A DNA stretch of 64,000 bases, taken from Vitreimonas flagellata (GTDB lineage Bacteria > Pseudomonadota > Alphaproteobacteria > Caulobacterales > Aquidulcibacteraceae). The stretch's first letter is position 1. Every line of letters begins with the position of its first letter. The position numbers were made by a program, and so were the translations under genes. Shown one piece after another: positions 16,441 through 25,604 of this stretch. Where the stretch lies: assembly GCF_004634425.1 (NCBI RefSeq), contig NZ_SBJL01000004.1, positions 62,001-126,000 of the forward strand, written 5' to 3'. Below the pieces are notes generated by a model that worked only from the letters and a program-made list of their open reading frames with translations, was not told where the DNA came from and made no database searches.

Positions 16441-17187
16441 CTAAACTCTAGACAGGGAGAGAAGATCAGCATTTCGCCGATCATCGCTCGAATTGGCGCC
16501 AAAGGCTTCTAACGCTTGGATCTGCAGCGCGCTAAGCGGGCTGCTCTCGGCCAGCACGCAATCGTCGATGCTGGGGAGCGCGTCGCGATCGGCAATGTTG
16601 CTGAGGGTGGGGCCAACGTCGCGCAATAATCCATCGTGCATGCCGTAAACCCAGCCATGCACGTGCAGTGTTTGGCCCCGCGCCCAAGCGTTCTCGACCG
16701 ACGGGATGGCGGCCACTCGGCGCACTTGCATCTGAACATTGACCTCGCACATACGCGCCGCGCGCGCTCTCGGGTCCTCTATGGCGTCGAACGTGGCGCG
16801 GTGTTTGCGGTAGAGCATGACGATCGGCTGAAGCCAATGATCAACAAGGGCTGAGCGTTCCGATCCCAGCGCGCGCTCGACGCCGCCGCATCCGTAGTGA
16901 CCGCAAACGATGATGTGCTCGACACCAAGCGTCGCGATTCCATATTCCAGAACGGACAGCAGGTTCATGTCGCTGGTGTGCACGATGTTGGCGATATTGC
17001 GCTGTACGAAGACAGCGCCCGGATCGAGGCCGAGCACGTCGTTGGCGGTGACGCGGCTGTCAGAACATCCGATCCACAAATAATGCGGGGATTGTTGCTC
17101 GGCCATGCGGCGGAAGAAATCCGGATCGGCGCGCGTCTTGCCCTCGGCCCAGGCGACATTGCGATCGAACAAATCGCGCAATGGCAT
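16441..17187 (-). CDS. can: Beta-class carbonic anhydrase
   Basis: 248 residues. It interconverts CO2 and bicarbonate in the cytoplasm. Zinc ligands and the Asp-Arg dyad are visible in IGCSDSRV and ICGHYGCGG. Its ATG overlaps the stop of the FAD oxidoreductase gene by one base (TGATG), so it ends the operon that starts with hemN. Bicarbonate or CO2 from the upstream ThDP enzyme may explain the grouping, but this is inference. Confidence 0.93.
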   Translation of the reverse strand: MPLRDLFDRNVAWAEGKTRADPDFFRRMAEQQSPHYLWIGCSDSRVTANDVLGLDPGAVFVQRNIANIVHTSDMNLLSVLEYGIATLGVEHIIVCGHYGCGGVERALGSERSALVDHWLQPIVMLYRKHRATFDAIEDPRARAARMCEVNVQMQVRRVAAIPSVENAWARGQTLHVHGWVYGMHDGLLRDVGPTLSNIADRDALPSIDDCVLAESSPLSALQIQALEAFGANSSDDRRNADLLSLSRV

Positions 17188-18566
17188 CAGGCGGCCTCGT
17201 CAGGAAGAAAGATATTGCCGGGATTCATCAGGTCGCGGGGGTCGAGGGCGCGTTTGATGTCGCGCATCAGCGTGACGGCCTCGCCCAATTCATGGCGCAG
17301 TGATTCTCGTTTGCCGAGGCCAACACCGTGCTCGCCCGTACACGTTCCCTCCGCCTCGATCGCTCGCGCCACGAGACGATCATTGAAGCGCTGCGCGGTG
17401 ATGCGTTCATCGGCGGATTCTGGATCGACCAAGAGGATCACGTGAAAATTGCCGTCGCCGATGTGGCCGAGCACCGCCGCCGGAAAGGGCAGATCGGCAA
17501 TGTCGCGCTTGGTGGTTTCGATGCAACGCGCAAGCTGACTTATCGGCACGCACACGTCGGTCGACCATGGGCGTGCGCCGGGTCGCAGCGAAAGCGTGGC
17601 GAAGCCTGCGTTGTGGCGCGCTTTCCAGAGTTCGTTGCGCGCCTCGGTCTCGATCGCCCACTGAAAGGCGCCCCCGCCGTTTTCGTTGGCGATGGAGCGT
17701 GCGCGCTCTGCATAGTAGGCGACCTCCTCGGGTGAGCCATGGAACTCGAGAAAGAGCGTGTCCGCTTCGGCGTAGGCGGTGGAGAAAGCGCGATTGACGG
17801 CGCGCATGCTTACGGCATCCAGATATTCGGCGCGCGCCAGCGGAAGGCCGCACTGCACCGCGTCGATCGCTGTGGAGGCGGCGCCGAAGGGAGATTTGAA
17901 GGCGCACACGGCGGCGCTGGTTGCTTCGGGCGCCGCGTGCAGGCGTAGTGTTACGTCTGCGATGACGCCCAACGTGCCCTCGCTGCCAACGAACAGATGC
18001 GTCAGGTCATAGCCCGCCGAGGATTTGCGCGCGCGCTGGGCGGTGCGAATGACGCGTCCGTCCGGTGTGACCACGGTGAGCGCCATCACGTTCTCGCGCA
18101 TGCCGCCATAACGCAGCGTCGTTGTGCCGGAGGCGCGCGTGGACGCCATGCCGCCGATGGTGGCGTCAGCGCCTGGATCGACCGGAAAGAAGAGCCCAGT
18201 GTGACGCAGATGTTCATTGAGCGCGATGCGCGTGAGGCCCGCCTCGACGGTGCAATCTTGATCTTCTGGACTGAGCCGCAGAACGCGCTTCATGGCGGAG
18301 ACATCCATGCATACGCCCCCGCGCGGCGCGCCCACGTGGCACTCAAGCGAAGTGCCCGCGCCAAAGGGTATGATCGGCGCGCCATGGGCTGCGCAGGCGC
18401 GCACGATTTTGTCGAGGCTTTCGACGCTGGCCACGGCTTGCGGCGGCAGTGGGGGTAGATGCATCCCGCCGCCGGCATGCTGATCGCAGATGGCGGCGGC
18501 GGTGCTGAAACGCGGACCGAGCAATTCTCGCAATTCCGATTGCAGCGAGTCTGAGAGCGGAATCAT
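17187..18566 (-). CDS. FAD-linked oxidoreductase, D-lactate/glycolate dehydrogenase family
   Basis: 459 residues. The N-terminal PCMH-type FAD domain is clear (PIIPFGAGTSLECHVGAPRGGVCMD; DPGADATIGGMASTRASGTTTLRYG) and the C-terminal FAD-oxidase domain ends in EGTCTGEHGVGLGKRESL, a hallmark of D-2-hydroxyacid dehydrogenases. It probably oxidises a D-2-hydroxy acid and passes electrons to quinone or cytochrome. It overlaps the ThDP enzyme gene by four bases. The exact substrate (D-lactate, glycolate or other) cannot be told. Confidence 0.85.
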   Translation of the reverse strand: MIPLSDSLQSELRELLGPRFSTAAAICDQHAGGGMHLPPLPPQAVASVESLDKIVRACAAHGAPIIPFGAGTSLECHVGAPRGGVCMDVSAMKRVLRLSPEDQDCTVEAGLTRIALNEHLRHTGLFFPVDPGADATIGGMASTRASGTTTLRYGGMRENVMALTVVTPDGRVIRTAQRARKSSAGYDLTHLFVGSEGTLGVIADVTLRLHAAPEATSAAVCAFKSPFGAASTAIDAVQCGLPLARAEYLDAVSMRAVNRAFSTAYAEADTLFLEFHGSPEEVAYYAERARSIANENGGGAFQWAIETEARNELWKARHNAGFATLSLRPGARPWSTDVCVPISQLARCIETTKRDIADLPFPAAVLGHIGDGNFHVILLVDPESADERITAQRFNDRLVARAIEAEGTCTGEHGVGLGKRESLRHELGEAVTLMRDIKRALDPRDLMNPGNIFLPDEAA

Positions 18567-20095
18567 GGGAGCATCACCTCGATGAGGGAAGGGCCTGGGG
18601 CGGCGAAGCTGCGCTCTAACGCCGCGACAAGGGCCTGCGGCGAGGCCACGCGCTGCGCGGGTACGCCGAAGCCCGTCGCAATGGCGCAGAAATCGATCGA
18701 TGGATGGCGCAGGTCGAAGAGCGAGTTGGCCGCGTCCGAGAGCGTGTTGACGCCGGCGCGCATCATCTCAAGCCGCAAGATGGCGTAGGCGCCATTGTTC
18801 AAGATCACATTGGTGACGTTCAAGCGCTCGCGTGCTTGCGTCCACAAGGCTTGGATCGTGTAAAGCGCGCTGCCGTCTGCTTCGAGCGCGAGCGCGCGCC
18901 GGTCCGGGCAGGCGATGGCGGCGCCGGTGGCCAGCGGCAGTCCTTGGCCGATCGAACCGCCCGTAAGCGTGAGCCAATCATGTGGCGGCGCGGTGGCGCA
19001 GGCGTCGTAGCAGAAGAGGCCGGCCGTATTGGATTCATCGCAGACGATGGCGTTGTTGGGCAGCGTCGCCGCGATGCATTGCGCAAGCGACATCGGATCA
19101 AGTGCGCCCTCTGAGTCTGGTTTCGGCGGCGGCTCTGCATGACGCGAGGCAAGCTCGGGCGCGTTCAGCAGATCGGTAAGAGCGAGCAGCGCCGTCTCTG
19201 GATTGGCGCCGGCCGCCGCGAGTTCAATTACGCGTGCGCCGTCTGGCGCGAGACGCAAGGGTCGTCCCGGTAGTGCGAAGAACGCCACTGGATAAGCGGC
19301 GCCGGCAAGGATCAGGGTATCGATGTGTGCCAGCGTGGCCGCCGCCATTTCGCTGAGATAGGGCAAGCGCTTTAAGTCTGCACCGGCGCCCTCTCGACGT
19401 ACGCGTGCGGGGAAGGTCTCGATCAGCGCCAGCGCGCCGGTTGCCGCCGCGATGCGCTGTGCTGCGTCGCAGGCGCTAGCGGTGAGGTGGCGCCCGCCCA
19501 GCAAGAGCAGGGTGCGCGGGCCAAGGGCGCGCGCCGCGGATTCCACCCACACGCCATTTTGAGGCTCAATGTCCGCTACGGGCGAAGGCACATCCGGCTC
19601 GTCGTCGCTCCAGGCTACGTCCGCTGGTAGGATGATTGTCGCCGGACCCAATCGCTTCGCTGCGGCGATCGCATCGCGTCCGCAGCGCACTAAGTCCTTG
19701 GCCGACCCGGCCGTCTCAAGCCATGCGGACACAGGTCGCGCGATCGCGGCAATGTCGCTGGCGAGCGGTGGGTCGTTGGCGCGGTGGTAGGTCGCGTGTT
19801 CGCCGACGAGTGAGACGATGGGCGTGCGCGCGCGATAGGCGTTGTGCAGATTGGCAAAGCCGTTGCCGAGGCCTGGACCTAAGTGCAGCAGCGTAAGCGC
19901 CAGCGTTTGTGTCATGCGGCCGTACCCGTCTGCCGCCCCCGTGGCGACGCCTTCGAACAAGCAAAGCACTGGGCGAATGGAAGGTGCTGCATCGAGCGCG
20001 GCGACGAGGTGCATCTCCGAAGTGCCGGGATTGGCGAAGCAGGCGCGCACGCCTTCTTGCGCCGCCAATTCGAGCAATCTTTGCGCTGCCTTCAT
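18563..20095 (-). CDS. Thiamine-diphosphate enzyme, acetolactate synthase / benzoylformate decarboxylase-like
   Basis: 510 residues with three domains: N-terminal pyrimidine-binding part with the catalytic Glu in CLFEGVATGAADGYGRM, a middle domain, and a C-terminal cofactor part (GSIGQGLPLATGAAIACPDRRALALEADGSALYTIQALWT) holding the ThDP-binding GDG-like EADGS ... N pattern. The usual GDG is EADG here, a small departure. It decarboxylates or ligates a 2-oxo acid. Overlap with the D-2-hydroxyacid dehydrogenase suggests a two-step path hydroxy acid to oxo acid to aldehyde or acyloin. Not a housekeeping IlvB, as no small subunit follows. Confidence 0.8.
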   Translation of the reverse strand: MKAAQRLLELAAQEGVRACFANPGTSEMHLVAALDAAPSIRPVLCLFEGVATGAADGYGRMTQTLALTLLHLGPGLGNGFANLHNAYRARTPIVSLVGEHATYHRANDPPLASDIAAIARPVSAWLETAGSAKDLVRCGRDAIAAAKRLGPATIILPADVAWSDDEPDVPSPVADIEPQNGVWVESAARALGPRTLLLLGGRHLTASACDAAQRIAAATGALALIETFPARVRREGAGADLKRLPYLSEMAAATLAHIDTLILAGAAYPVAFFALPGRPLRLAPDGARVIELAAAGANPETALLALTDLLNAPELASRHAEPPPKPDSEGALDPMSLAQCIAATLPNNAIVCDESNTAGLFCYDACATAPPHDWLTLTGGSIGQGLPLATGAAIACPDRRALALEADGSALYTIQALWTQARERLNVTNVILNNGAYAILRLEMMRAGVNTLSDAANSLFDLRHPSIDFCAIATGFGVPAQRVASPQALVAALERSFAAPGPSLIEVMLP

Positions 20096-20116
20096 GTGTC
20101 TCTCCCTGGGGCGCTC

Positions 20117-21280
20117 TTAATGGCGCAAACTCGCCTCGACGAGGCGGCGCGCGCCTGGTGCAAGGTTCATCAGACGCAAGCCCGCCGTGCGTGCGACCCG
20201 CGCAAATGGTCGTTCGTCGCTGTAGAGCTGCGCAATCGCATTGGTGGCGGCGTAAAGGGGAAGCGTGGCGCGGCGATGCCCGCGCTCATACCGTGCTAAG
20301 CCTCGCGGGTCGGCGATGTCGCGGCCTGCCTTCAACGCGCGCATGATTTCGTCTCCGAGCGCGTAGGCGCTGCGAAGACCAAAATTGAAGCCATGCGCCG
20401 TGACAGGGTGCATGCCGACGGCGGCGTCGCCGATGAGAGCGAAGCGGCGCCCGACGAAGCGGCTGGCATAGACGGCCACCAGCGGATAGGCGTGGCGCCT
20501 GCTTGTGAGCGTGATTTCGCCCCAGCGCGCTTGGGTGCGCCGCTCGACATCGCGCGCGAAATCCACGTCAGATAGCGCCATCACGCTTTGCATGGCGTGG
20601 GCGCTGAGCGTCAGCACAAAGGACGACTGATCGCCACGGAGCGGCAGCATGGCGACCGTCTGACCGTGGCCGAACCATTCAGTGGCGACGCCGTTCTGCG
20701 GCTGGGCATGCTGTACGCGGCACACCAGCATGGTGCGGCCAAAGTCGAGCATGTGCGCGCTGATGCCCTGGCCCTTCCTGAGCAAGGAAAAACGCGTATC
20801 GGCGGCGACGACCATTTTACCACGGATGATGGCGCCGTCCGCGAGACGCACCTGCGCGCCCTTCGCGTCAATCGCGTCAAGTGTCGCCGCGCGGCCGGTG
20901 TGAAAGTCGCAATTCTCTTGGCCGGCGATCGTGTGAAACAAGGCGCGCCGGATGGCGGAATTTGGCGCAAGGGCACCAAGCGCGTTTCCGGGTTGATCGG
21001 CAAAGCTCAGCACGTAGGGCGATTGGCCGTTCAGTACCTCCGCGCGCGTAAGTGGGGCGACCTCTGCTTCCGCCAGACGCTCCCAGGCGCCAAGTTGCTT
21101 CAGGCGTGCAATCGAGGTTTGCGTGAGTGCGATTTCGCGTCCGTCATAGGCTGGCGCCGCCAGCGTGGCTTTTGACTCACCGTCGATCAAGGCGATCCGC
21201 AAGGGCGCTTGTGCGAGACGCGCCGCCAGGCTCTGGCCGGCCGGCCCGGCGCCGACGATGATGAGATCATACTCATTCAT
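20117..21280 (-). CDS. ubiM: UbiH/UbiF/UbiM-family FAD monooxygenase of ubiquinone synthesis
   Basis: 387 residues. The FAD fold is shown by VGAGPAGQSLAARLA, the central VVAADTRFS, and RFALIGDAAVGMHPVTAHGFNFGLRSA. The wording around DFGRTMLVCR and VTAHGFNFGL is closer to UbiM than to UbiH or UbiI. It hydroxylates a ubiquinone-ring precursor at the membrane using O2. It stands in the hemN-nnrS operon behind an anaerobic-type promoter box, which is curious for an oxygen-using step and may help under low oxygen. The family is firm; the UbiM subgroup is less so. Confidence 0.75.
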   Translation of the reverse strand: MNEYDLIIVGAGPAGQSLAARLAQAPLRIALIDGESKATLAAPAYDGREIALTQTSIARLKQLGAWERLAEAEVAPLTRAEVLNGQSPYVLSFADQPGNALGALAPNSAIRRALFHTIAGQENCDFHTGRAATLDAIDAKGAQVRLADGAIIRGKMVVAADTRFSLLRKGQGISAHMLDFGRTMLVCRVQHAQPQNGVATEWFGHGQTVAMLPLRGDQSSFVLTLSAHAMQSVMALSDVDFARDVERRTQARWGEITLTSRRHAYPLVAVYASRFVGRRFALIGDAAVGMHPVTAHGFNFGLRSAYALGDEIMRALKAGRDIADPRGLARYERGHRRATLPLYAATNAIAQLYSDERPFARVARTAGLRLMNLAPGARRLVEASLRH

Positions 21281-21334
21281 GGCTTTCTCATACCGTTCGA
21301 GGTCGCGCTGGTTTTGAGATGGCGCAAGATGATT

Positions 21335-22516
21335 TCACCGGGAGATTGTCACGCGGCGGCGCAGCAAGAGCGGCGCATAGACAGCGACGAACCAAACGAA
21401 CGCGCCGCTCCACGCGAACGCTGATGCGGCGAGCATGGGCGCGTACATGTCAGGGAAAAACGGGGAGACGACGCGCAAGGCAGCGCCCAGATTGACCAGC
21501 CAATAAATGGCGCTGATGCGCGGGCCGGCCGTGAGCGGCTGGCCAGTGTGCCCCAAGCTGGCGCGCGTCATGACCGCAAGCGTCATGACGCCGAAGGCGC
21601 CGGCGGTTAGGGCGTGCAGCCCGCTCGCCGCAGGCACGACGCCAAGCGGCAAAATAGCCATGCCGCTCAACAGCAAGCCCAGGCAGAGCCAGAGATAGCC
21701 CACATGCAGCACGAGCACCAAGGGTTCAGCGTGCGTGCGCCAGCCTTGCCAGCGCGCAAGCCGCGCCAAATGAAGCACGCCCGCCAGTGTGAGCATGAGC
21801 CCTGTAGCAAAGTGCGTCGGCATCGCCGCCCAGAGGCTAAGTGCGATGGCCGCCACGCCAAGCGCAATCGCATCAAACCGCGATGACGCTACGGGCTCGG
21901 GCGCCATACGCTGTTTGGCCATCCAATTGCGGGTAAAACTCGGCACGATGCGTCCGCCGATCAGCGCCACCAACATCGAGACCACGCCAATGCCGATGCG
22001 CTCGCCAAGGAGCGCCAAATCAGGATCGAATGACCCCAGATGTGAGAGCAGGTTGGCGGTTGCGAGCACGCAGAGGAGCGCTAGCACCGGGATGTTACGC
22101 ACATTGCGCCCAGCGATAATCTCACGCGCGATCACCAGCGCGAACACAAACAGAAACGATGCGTCGAATACGGGCGCCAAAGCGAAGTCAGGCGCCAGCA
22201 TGGCGACACGGCCCGCGCACCAGAGCGTAACCAGCCCCATGAGCGGCGCGCCCGTGACTGGCAGCCTTCCGGTCCAATTCGGCACGGCTGTCAGCAAGAA
22301 GCCGGCAATCACGCCGCTCAAATAGCCGAACACCATTTCGTGGGCGTGCCAGTCGCGATTGAAATGCTCCGCAGGCAGCCAGCCGCTAAACGCCGCCACC
22401 CAAATCGGAACGGCGATCGCCGCCCACAAAGCCGCGAGCAGAAAGAACGGGCGAAAGCCCATGCTGAAGAGAGCCGGCCCTTGATAGGTGCGATAGCGTT
22501 CCGCGGTGCTTGTCAT
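21335..22516 (-). CDS. nnrS: NnrS family membrane protein
   Basis: 393 residues with about 12 hydrophobic segments. The N-terminus (ALFSMGFRPFFLLAALWA ... DWHAHEMVFGYLSGVIAGFLLTAVPNWTG) is diagnostic of NnrS, a haem-copper inner-membrane protein linked with nitric oxide stress and denitrification; the HAHEM histidines are likely metal ligands. Six bases separate it from hemN upstream. Its place near narGHJI fits a response to reactive nitrogen species made in nitrate respiration. Confidence 0.9.
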   Translation of the reverse strand: MTSTAERYRTYQGPALFSMGFRPFFLLAALWAAIAVPIWVAAFSGWLPAEHFNRDWHAHEMVFGYLSGVIAGFLLTAVPNWTGRLPVTGAPLMGLVTLWCAGRVAMLAPDFALAPVFDASFLFVFALVIAREIIAGRNVRNIPVLALLCVLATANLLSHLGSFDPDLALLGERIGIGVVSMLVALIGGRIVPSFTRNWMAKQRMAPEPVASSRFDAIALGVAAIALSLWAAMPTHFATGLMLTLAGVLHLARLARWQGWRTHAEPLVLVLHVGYLWLCLGLLLSGMAILPLGVVPAASGLHALTAGAFGVMTLAVMTRASLGHTGQPLTAGPRISAIYWLVNLGAALRVVSPFFPDMYAPMLAASAFAWSGAFVWFVAVYAPLLLRRRVTISR

Positions 22517-22522
22517 CGCGTC

Positions 22523-23848
22523 TTAGATTGCCTTTGAATGTTGCGTGCCGGCATTGGCGTAGGCGTCAAACGCGGAGGCGACGAGCCTGCAAAACGCTCG
22601 CATATTTGTCGGCACGCGAATGATATCGCCGTTGATCTCGACCAGCCCGTCCAATGCAAGCGGCGCGAGCGCGGTGAGGGAGGCGGTAAAGGCGGCGGCG
22701 CCGCCAAACGGCGCAAGATCGACTTCTAAGTCGCACATGAGCGATTCAATAATGGCCTCGCGGCGCGCATCGTCGGCGCTCTGCGTGTGACCGCGCACGG
22801 TCGGCAAGCGACCGGACTCCACAACCCGAGCCCACGTTCGCACTGCGGGGATGTTTTGCGCGTAGCCCTCGCGCAGGCGCGAAATCGCGGAGGGACCGAA
22901 GCCGATCAGGGCGTCCGCACTGCTTGGAACGTAGCCCTGAAAGTTGCGATGGAGCGTGCGGGCGTGCGCCGCTTTGGCCAGTGGGTCCTCCGGCTTGGCG
23001 AAATGGTCCAAGCCGATGCTCTCGTAGCCGAGATCGCACAAAAGGGTGCGCGCGAGCTCCGCCTGTTCGAAGCGCGCCTCAGCATCTGGCAAGGCGTCGG
23101 CGTCGATCAGGCGCTGGCGGCGCTTGAACCAAGGCACATGCGCGTAGCCGAACAGAGCGATGCGATTGGGCGCCAAGTCTGCCGCAAGACGGATCGTGTG
23201 GGCGACATCCTGAACGGTTTGATGGGGCAAACCATACATGAGATCGAAGCTGAGGTCCGTGATGCCCGCCCCACGGAGTATAGCGACGGCTTCAGCGACC
23301 TGCGCCTGCGGCTGAACCCGGCCCATCGCCATTTGCACATGCGGGTTGAGGTCCTGAACGCCGAGCGAGACGCGATTAACGCCCGCTTGAATATAGCTGG
23401 CCGCCAGCGCGCGCGTGATATGACGGGGATCAAGTTCAATAGCGTGTGACAAGTTCGGCGCCAGATCGAACCAAAAATCCAGATGATGCTGCAACCGCAG
23501 AAATTCATCCGGAGAAAGGATGTTTGGCGTACCACCGCCCCAATGGATCTCGCTCACATTGTGCGAGCCGATCGCGGAGGCGACGAGATCAATCTCGGTC
23601 ATCAGCGTCGTGACGAAATCGGGAATGTCGCCACCGCGCGTGAGGTAGGTATTGCAGCCGCAATACCAGCAGAGCTGCTTGCAATAGGGGATGTGCAAGT
23701 AAAGCGAGAGAGCGGCTCTCTCAGGCAAGGCGCCAAGCCAGGACTGATAGAGCGCGCCATCGACATCCGCGCTGAAATGTGGCGCGCTGGGATATGAGGT
23801 GTAACGCGGCGCTTGACGTTCCGCGTAGGGGAGGAGATGCGGATCCAT
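22523..23848 (-). CDS. hemN: Oxygen-independent coproporphyrinogen III oxidase (radical SAM)
   Basis: 441 residues. It forms protoporphyrinogen IX for haem without oxygen. The radical-SAM cluster motif is CKQLCWYCGC, followed by HWGGGTPN; the start region (RYTSYPSAPHF) is that of HemN. ATG 23848 (MDPHLLPYAERQ) matches the family start best; in-frame ATG 23860 and GTG 23863 lie upstream. A TTGAC-N4-GTCAA box is centred 42 bases before 23848, so the message may be nearly leaderless. First gene of the operon ending with carbonic anhydrase. Confidence 0.93.
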   Translation of the reverse strand: MDPHLLPYAERQAPRYTSYPSAPHFSADVDGALYQSWLGALPERAALSLYLHIPYCKQLCWYCGCNTYLTRGGDIPDFVTTLMTEIDLVASAIGSHNVSEIHWGGGTPNILSPDEFLRLQHHLDFWFDLAPNLSHAIELDPRHITRALAASYIQAGVNRVSLGVQDLNPHVQMAMGRVQPQAQVAEAVAILRGAGITDLSFDLMYGLPHQTVQDVAHTIRLAADLAPNRIALFGYAHVPWFKRRQRLIDADALPDAEARFEQAELARTLLCDLGYESIGLDHFAKPEDPLAKAAHARTLHRNFQGYVPSSADALIGFGPSAISRLREGYAQNIPAVRTWARVVESGRLPTVRGHTQSADDARREAIIESLMCDLEVDLAPFGGAAAFTASLTALAPLALDGLVEINGDIIRVPTNMRAFCRLVASAFDAYANAGTQHSKAI

Positions 23849-23883
23849 AGTAGTGATCATCACGCGGGATGGCGCGGAGACGA

Positions 23884-23897
23884 TTGACGTTGGTCAA
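23884..23897. promoter_or_regulatory. Crp/Fnr-type box before hemN (TTGAC-GTTG-GTCAA)
   Basis: Perfect 5-base dyad of the Dnr/Fnr kind, one base per half different from TTGAT-N4-ATCAA. It lies between moeA and hemN and probably gives hemN its own low-oxygen promoter. Confidence 0.7.
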
Positions 23898-23928
23898 GCG
23901 CCGATGCGGCGCAAGCGCACAGAAGTAG

Positions 23929-25116
23929 TCAGAGGTAGATCAAGTCGACGAGCGCGCTCTCCGGCGCCGCCGGTGCGTCCGACGCACGTACGATCAACGC
24001 ATTGGCGCCTGCGAATACAGAGATCAGCGATGAATCCTGATTGTGTGGCGCGCGCGCCCAGAGCTGTCCGCTGGCGTCAGCTTCGACATGCGCGCGCAGA
24101 TAAGTCGCGCGTGGACCGTTTGTCGCCAGAGGCGTCCGGGTGCGTGCGCTTGTGGCGCGCATCGACGCTGTCGGATCGCGTCCGCAAAGCTGGTCGAGGA
24201 GCGGCCGCAAGAACAAGCGGGCGCAGACAAAGGCGGACGCCGGATTGCCCGGCAGCCCGAGCACGAGCTTTTCGCCAATGCGCGCAAACCAGGTCGGCTT
24301 TCCGGGTCGCAGCGCGACCTTCTCAAACAGGAATTCCGCGCCAAGCCGCCGCAAAGCAGGGCGCGCGTGATCATGGTCGCCCACCGAGGCGCCGCCGACG
24401 ATGATCGTAAGATCGTGCGTATCGATGGATTGTCCGACGGACGTGGCGATTGCGCTGGCGTCGTCGCGGAACGGAGCGCGCGTGTCGGCGCCGGCGCCCC
24501 AGCTTTCGGCAAGAGCAGCGATGCCGTAACTCATGGAGTCAAAGATTTGGTCAGGCGCCGGGAGCGTGCCTGGAGGGACTATCTCATTGCCGCCGCTCAA
24601 GACAGCCACCTTCGGCGCGCGCGCGACCTGGAGCGACGCGCGTCCAGCCGCCGCCGCCAGCGCAATGGCGGCGGCGTCCATGAGACGGCCGGTGCGGAGC
24701 AGTACGTCGCCGATTTCGAAATCCACACCGGCATCGCGTACGTGGCGCCCTGCTGCGATTGGCGGCGATGTTACCTGATCGCCGTCGCGAACAGCGTCCT
24801 CTTGGATCAGCACACAATCGGCGCCATCCGGAAGCGGCGCCCCAGTAAAGATGCGCGCGCATTCGCCGGGGTTGAGCGCGCGATCAAGTGCGCGGCCGGC
24901 GCTGGTTTCGCCGATCATGCGCAAGACGCCCGGTGTGTCTGCGGCGCGGAGGGCATAGCCGTCCATCGCCGAGGCGCGAAACGGTGGTTGGGCGCGGGCG
25001 GCGACAATATCTTCGCGGAGCGTTCGTCCGCGCGCCGATCGTAAGGGAACTTGTTCGGTCTCCACCGGATTGGCGGCGGCGAGCATGAGGGCTTGGGCTT
25101 GGGCTACGCCAATCAT
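23929..25116 (-). CDS. moeA: Molybdopterin molybdotransferase
   Basis: 395 residues from ATG 25116 (MIGVAQAQALML); upstream in-frame sequence is R-rich shadow of moaC. Inserts molybdate into adenylylated molybdopterin. Typical segments: FRASAMDGYALRAADT, IFTGAPLPDGADCVLIQED, IIVGGASVGDHD and VLGLPGNPASAF. Its start overlaps the moaC stop as ATGA. Last gene of the cofactor operon that begins with the Crp/Fnr regulator; it supplies the Mo site of NarG. Confidence 0.94.
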   Translation of the reverse strand: MIGVAQAQALMLAAANPVETEQVPLRSARGRTLREDIVAARAQPPFRASAMDGYALRAADTPGVLRMIGETSAGRALDRALNPGECARIFTGAPLPDGADCVLIQEDAVRDGDQVTSPPIAAGRHVRDAGVDFEIGDVLLRTGRLMDAAAIALAAAAGRASLQVARAPKVAVLSGGNEIVPPGTLPAPDQIFDSMSYGIAALAESWGAGADTRAPFRDDASAIATSVGQSIDTHDLTIIVGGASVGDHDHARPALRRLGAEFLFEKVALRPGKPTWFARIGEKLVLGLPGNPASAFVCARLFLRPLLDQLCGRDPTASMRATSARTRTPLATNGPRATYLRAHVEADASGQLWARAPHNQDSSLISVFAGANALIVRASDAPAAPESALVDLIYL

Positions 25117-25604
25117 GATGCGTCGCGCACGTAAGAGCCGCTGGCGCCGCCGTGCTTTTCGATCAAGCCGACGCCTTCGATGACCATGCCGCGATCGATC
25201 GCCTTGAGCATGTCGTAGAGCGTGAGGCACGCGACCGAAACCGCGGTGAGCGCTTCCATCTCAACGCCGGTTTGACCGGTTGTTCTCGCGCGGGCCGTCA
25301 CAAGAAAGCCTGGCGCCTTCTCATCTGGCGCTACGTCGACCTTCAGGCTCGAAAGCGCGATGGGGTGGCACAGCGGGATGAGGTCTGCGGTGCGTTTGCC
25401 TGCCATGACGCCGGCGATTTCGGCGATCGCGCGGACATCGCCCTTAGGCGTGTCGCCACTCATGGCGCGCTGCAAGGTCGCGTTCGCCATGCGGATGTGA
25501 CCTTGTGCGACAGCCTCGCGCACAGTGGCGGGCTTGTCGCCGACATCGACCATGCGCGCACGGCCTTCGGCATCAAGGTGGGTGAGGCGGTCGTTCATCG
25601 TCAT
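25113..25604 (-). CDS. moaC: Cyclic pyranopterin monophosphate synthase
   Basis: 163 residues. With MoaA it makes cyclic pyranopterin monophosphate. Conserved stretches are MVDVGDKPATVREAVA, TADLIPLCHPIALSS and GVEMEALTAVSVACLTLYDMLKAID. ATGA overlaps with moaB before it and moeA after it show tight translational coupling. Confidence 0.95.
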   Translation of the reverse strand: MTMNDRLTHLDAEGRARMVDVGDKPATVREAVAQGHIRMANATLQRAMSGDTPKGDVRAIAEIAGVMAGKRTADLIPLCHPIALSSLKVDVAPDEKAPGFLVTARARTTGQTGVEMEALTAVSVACLTLYDMLKAIDRGMVIEGVGLIEKHGGASGSYVRDAS

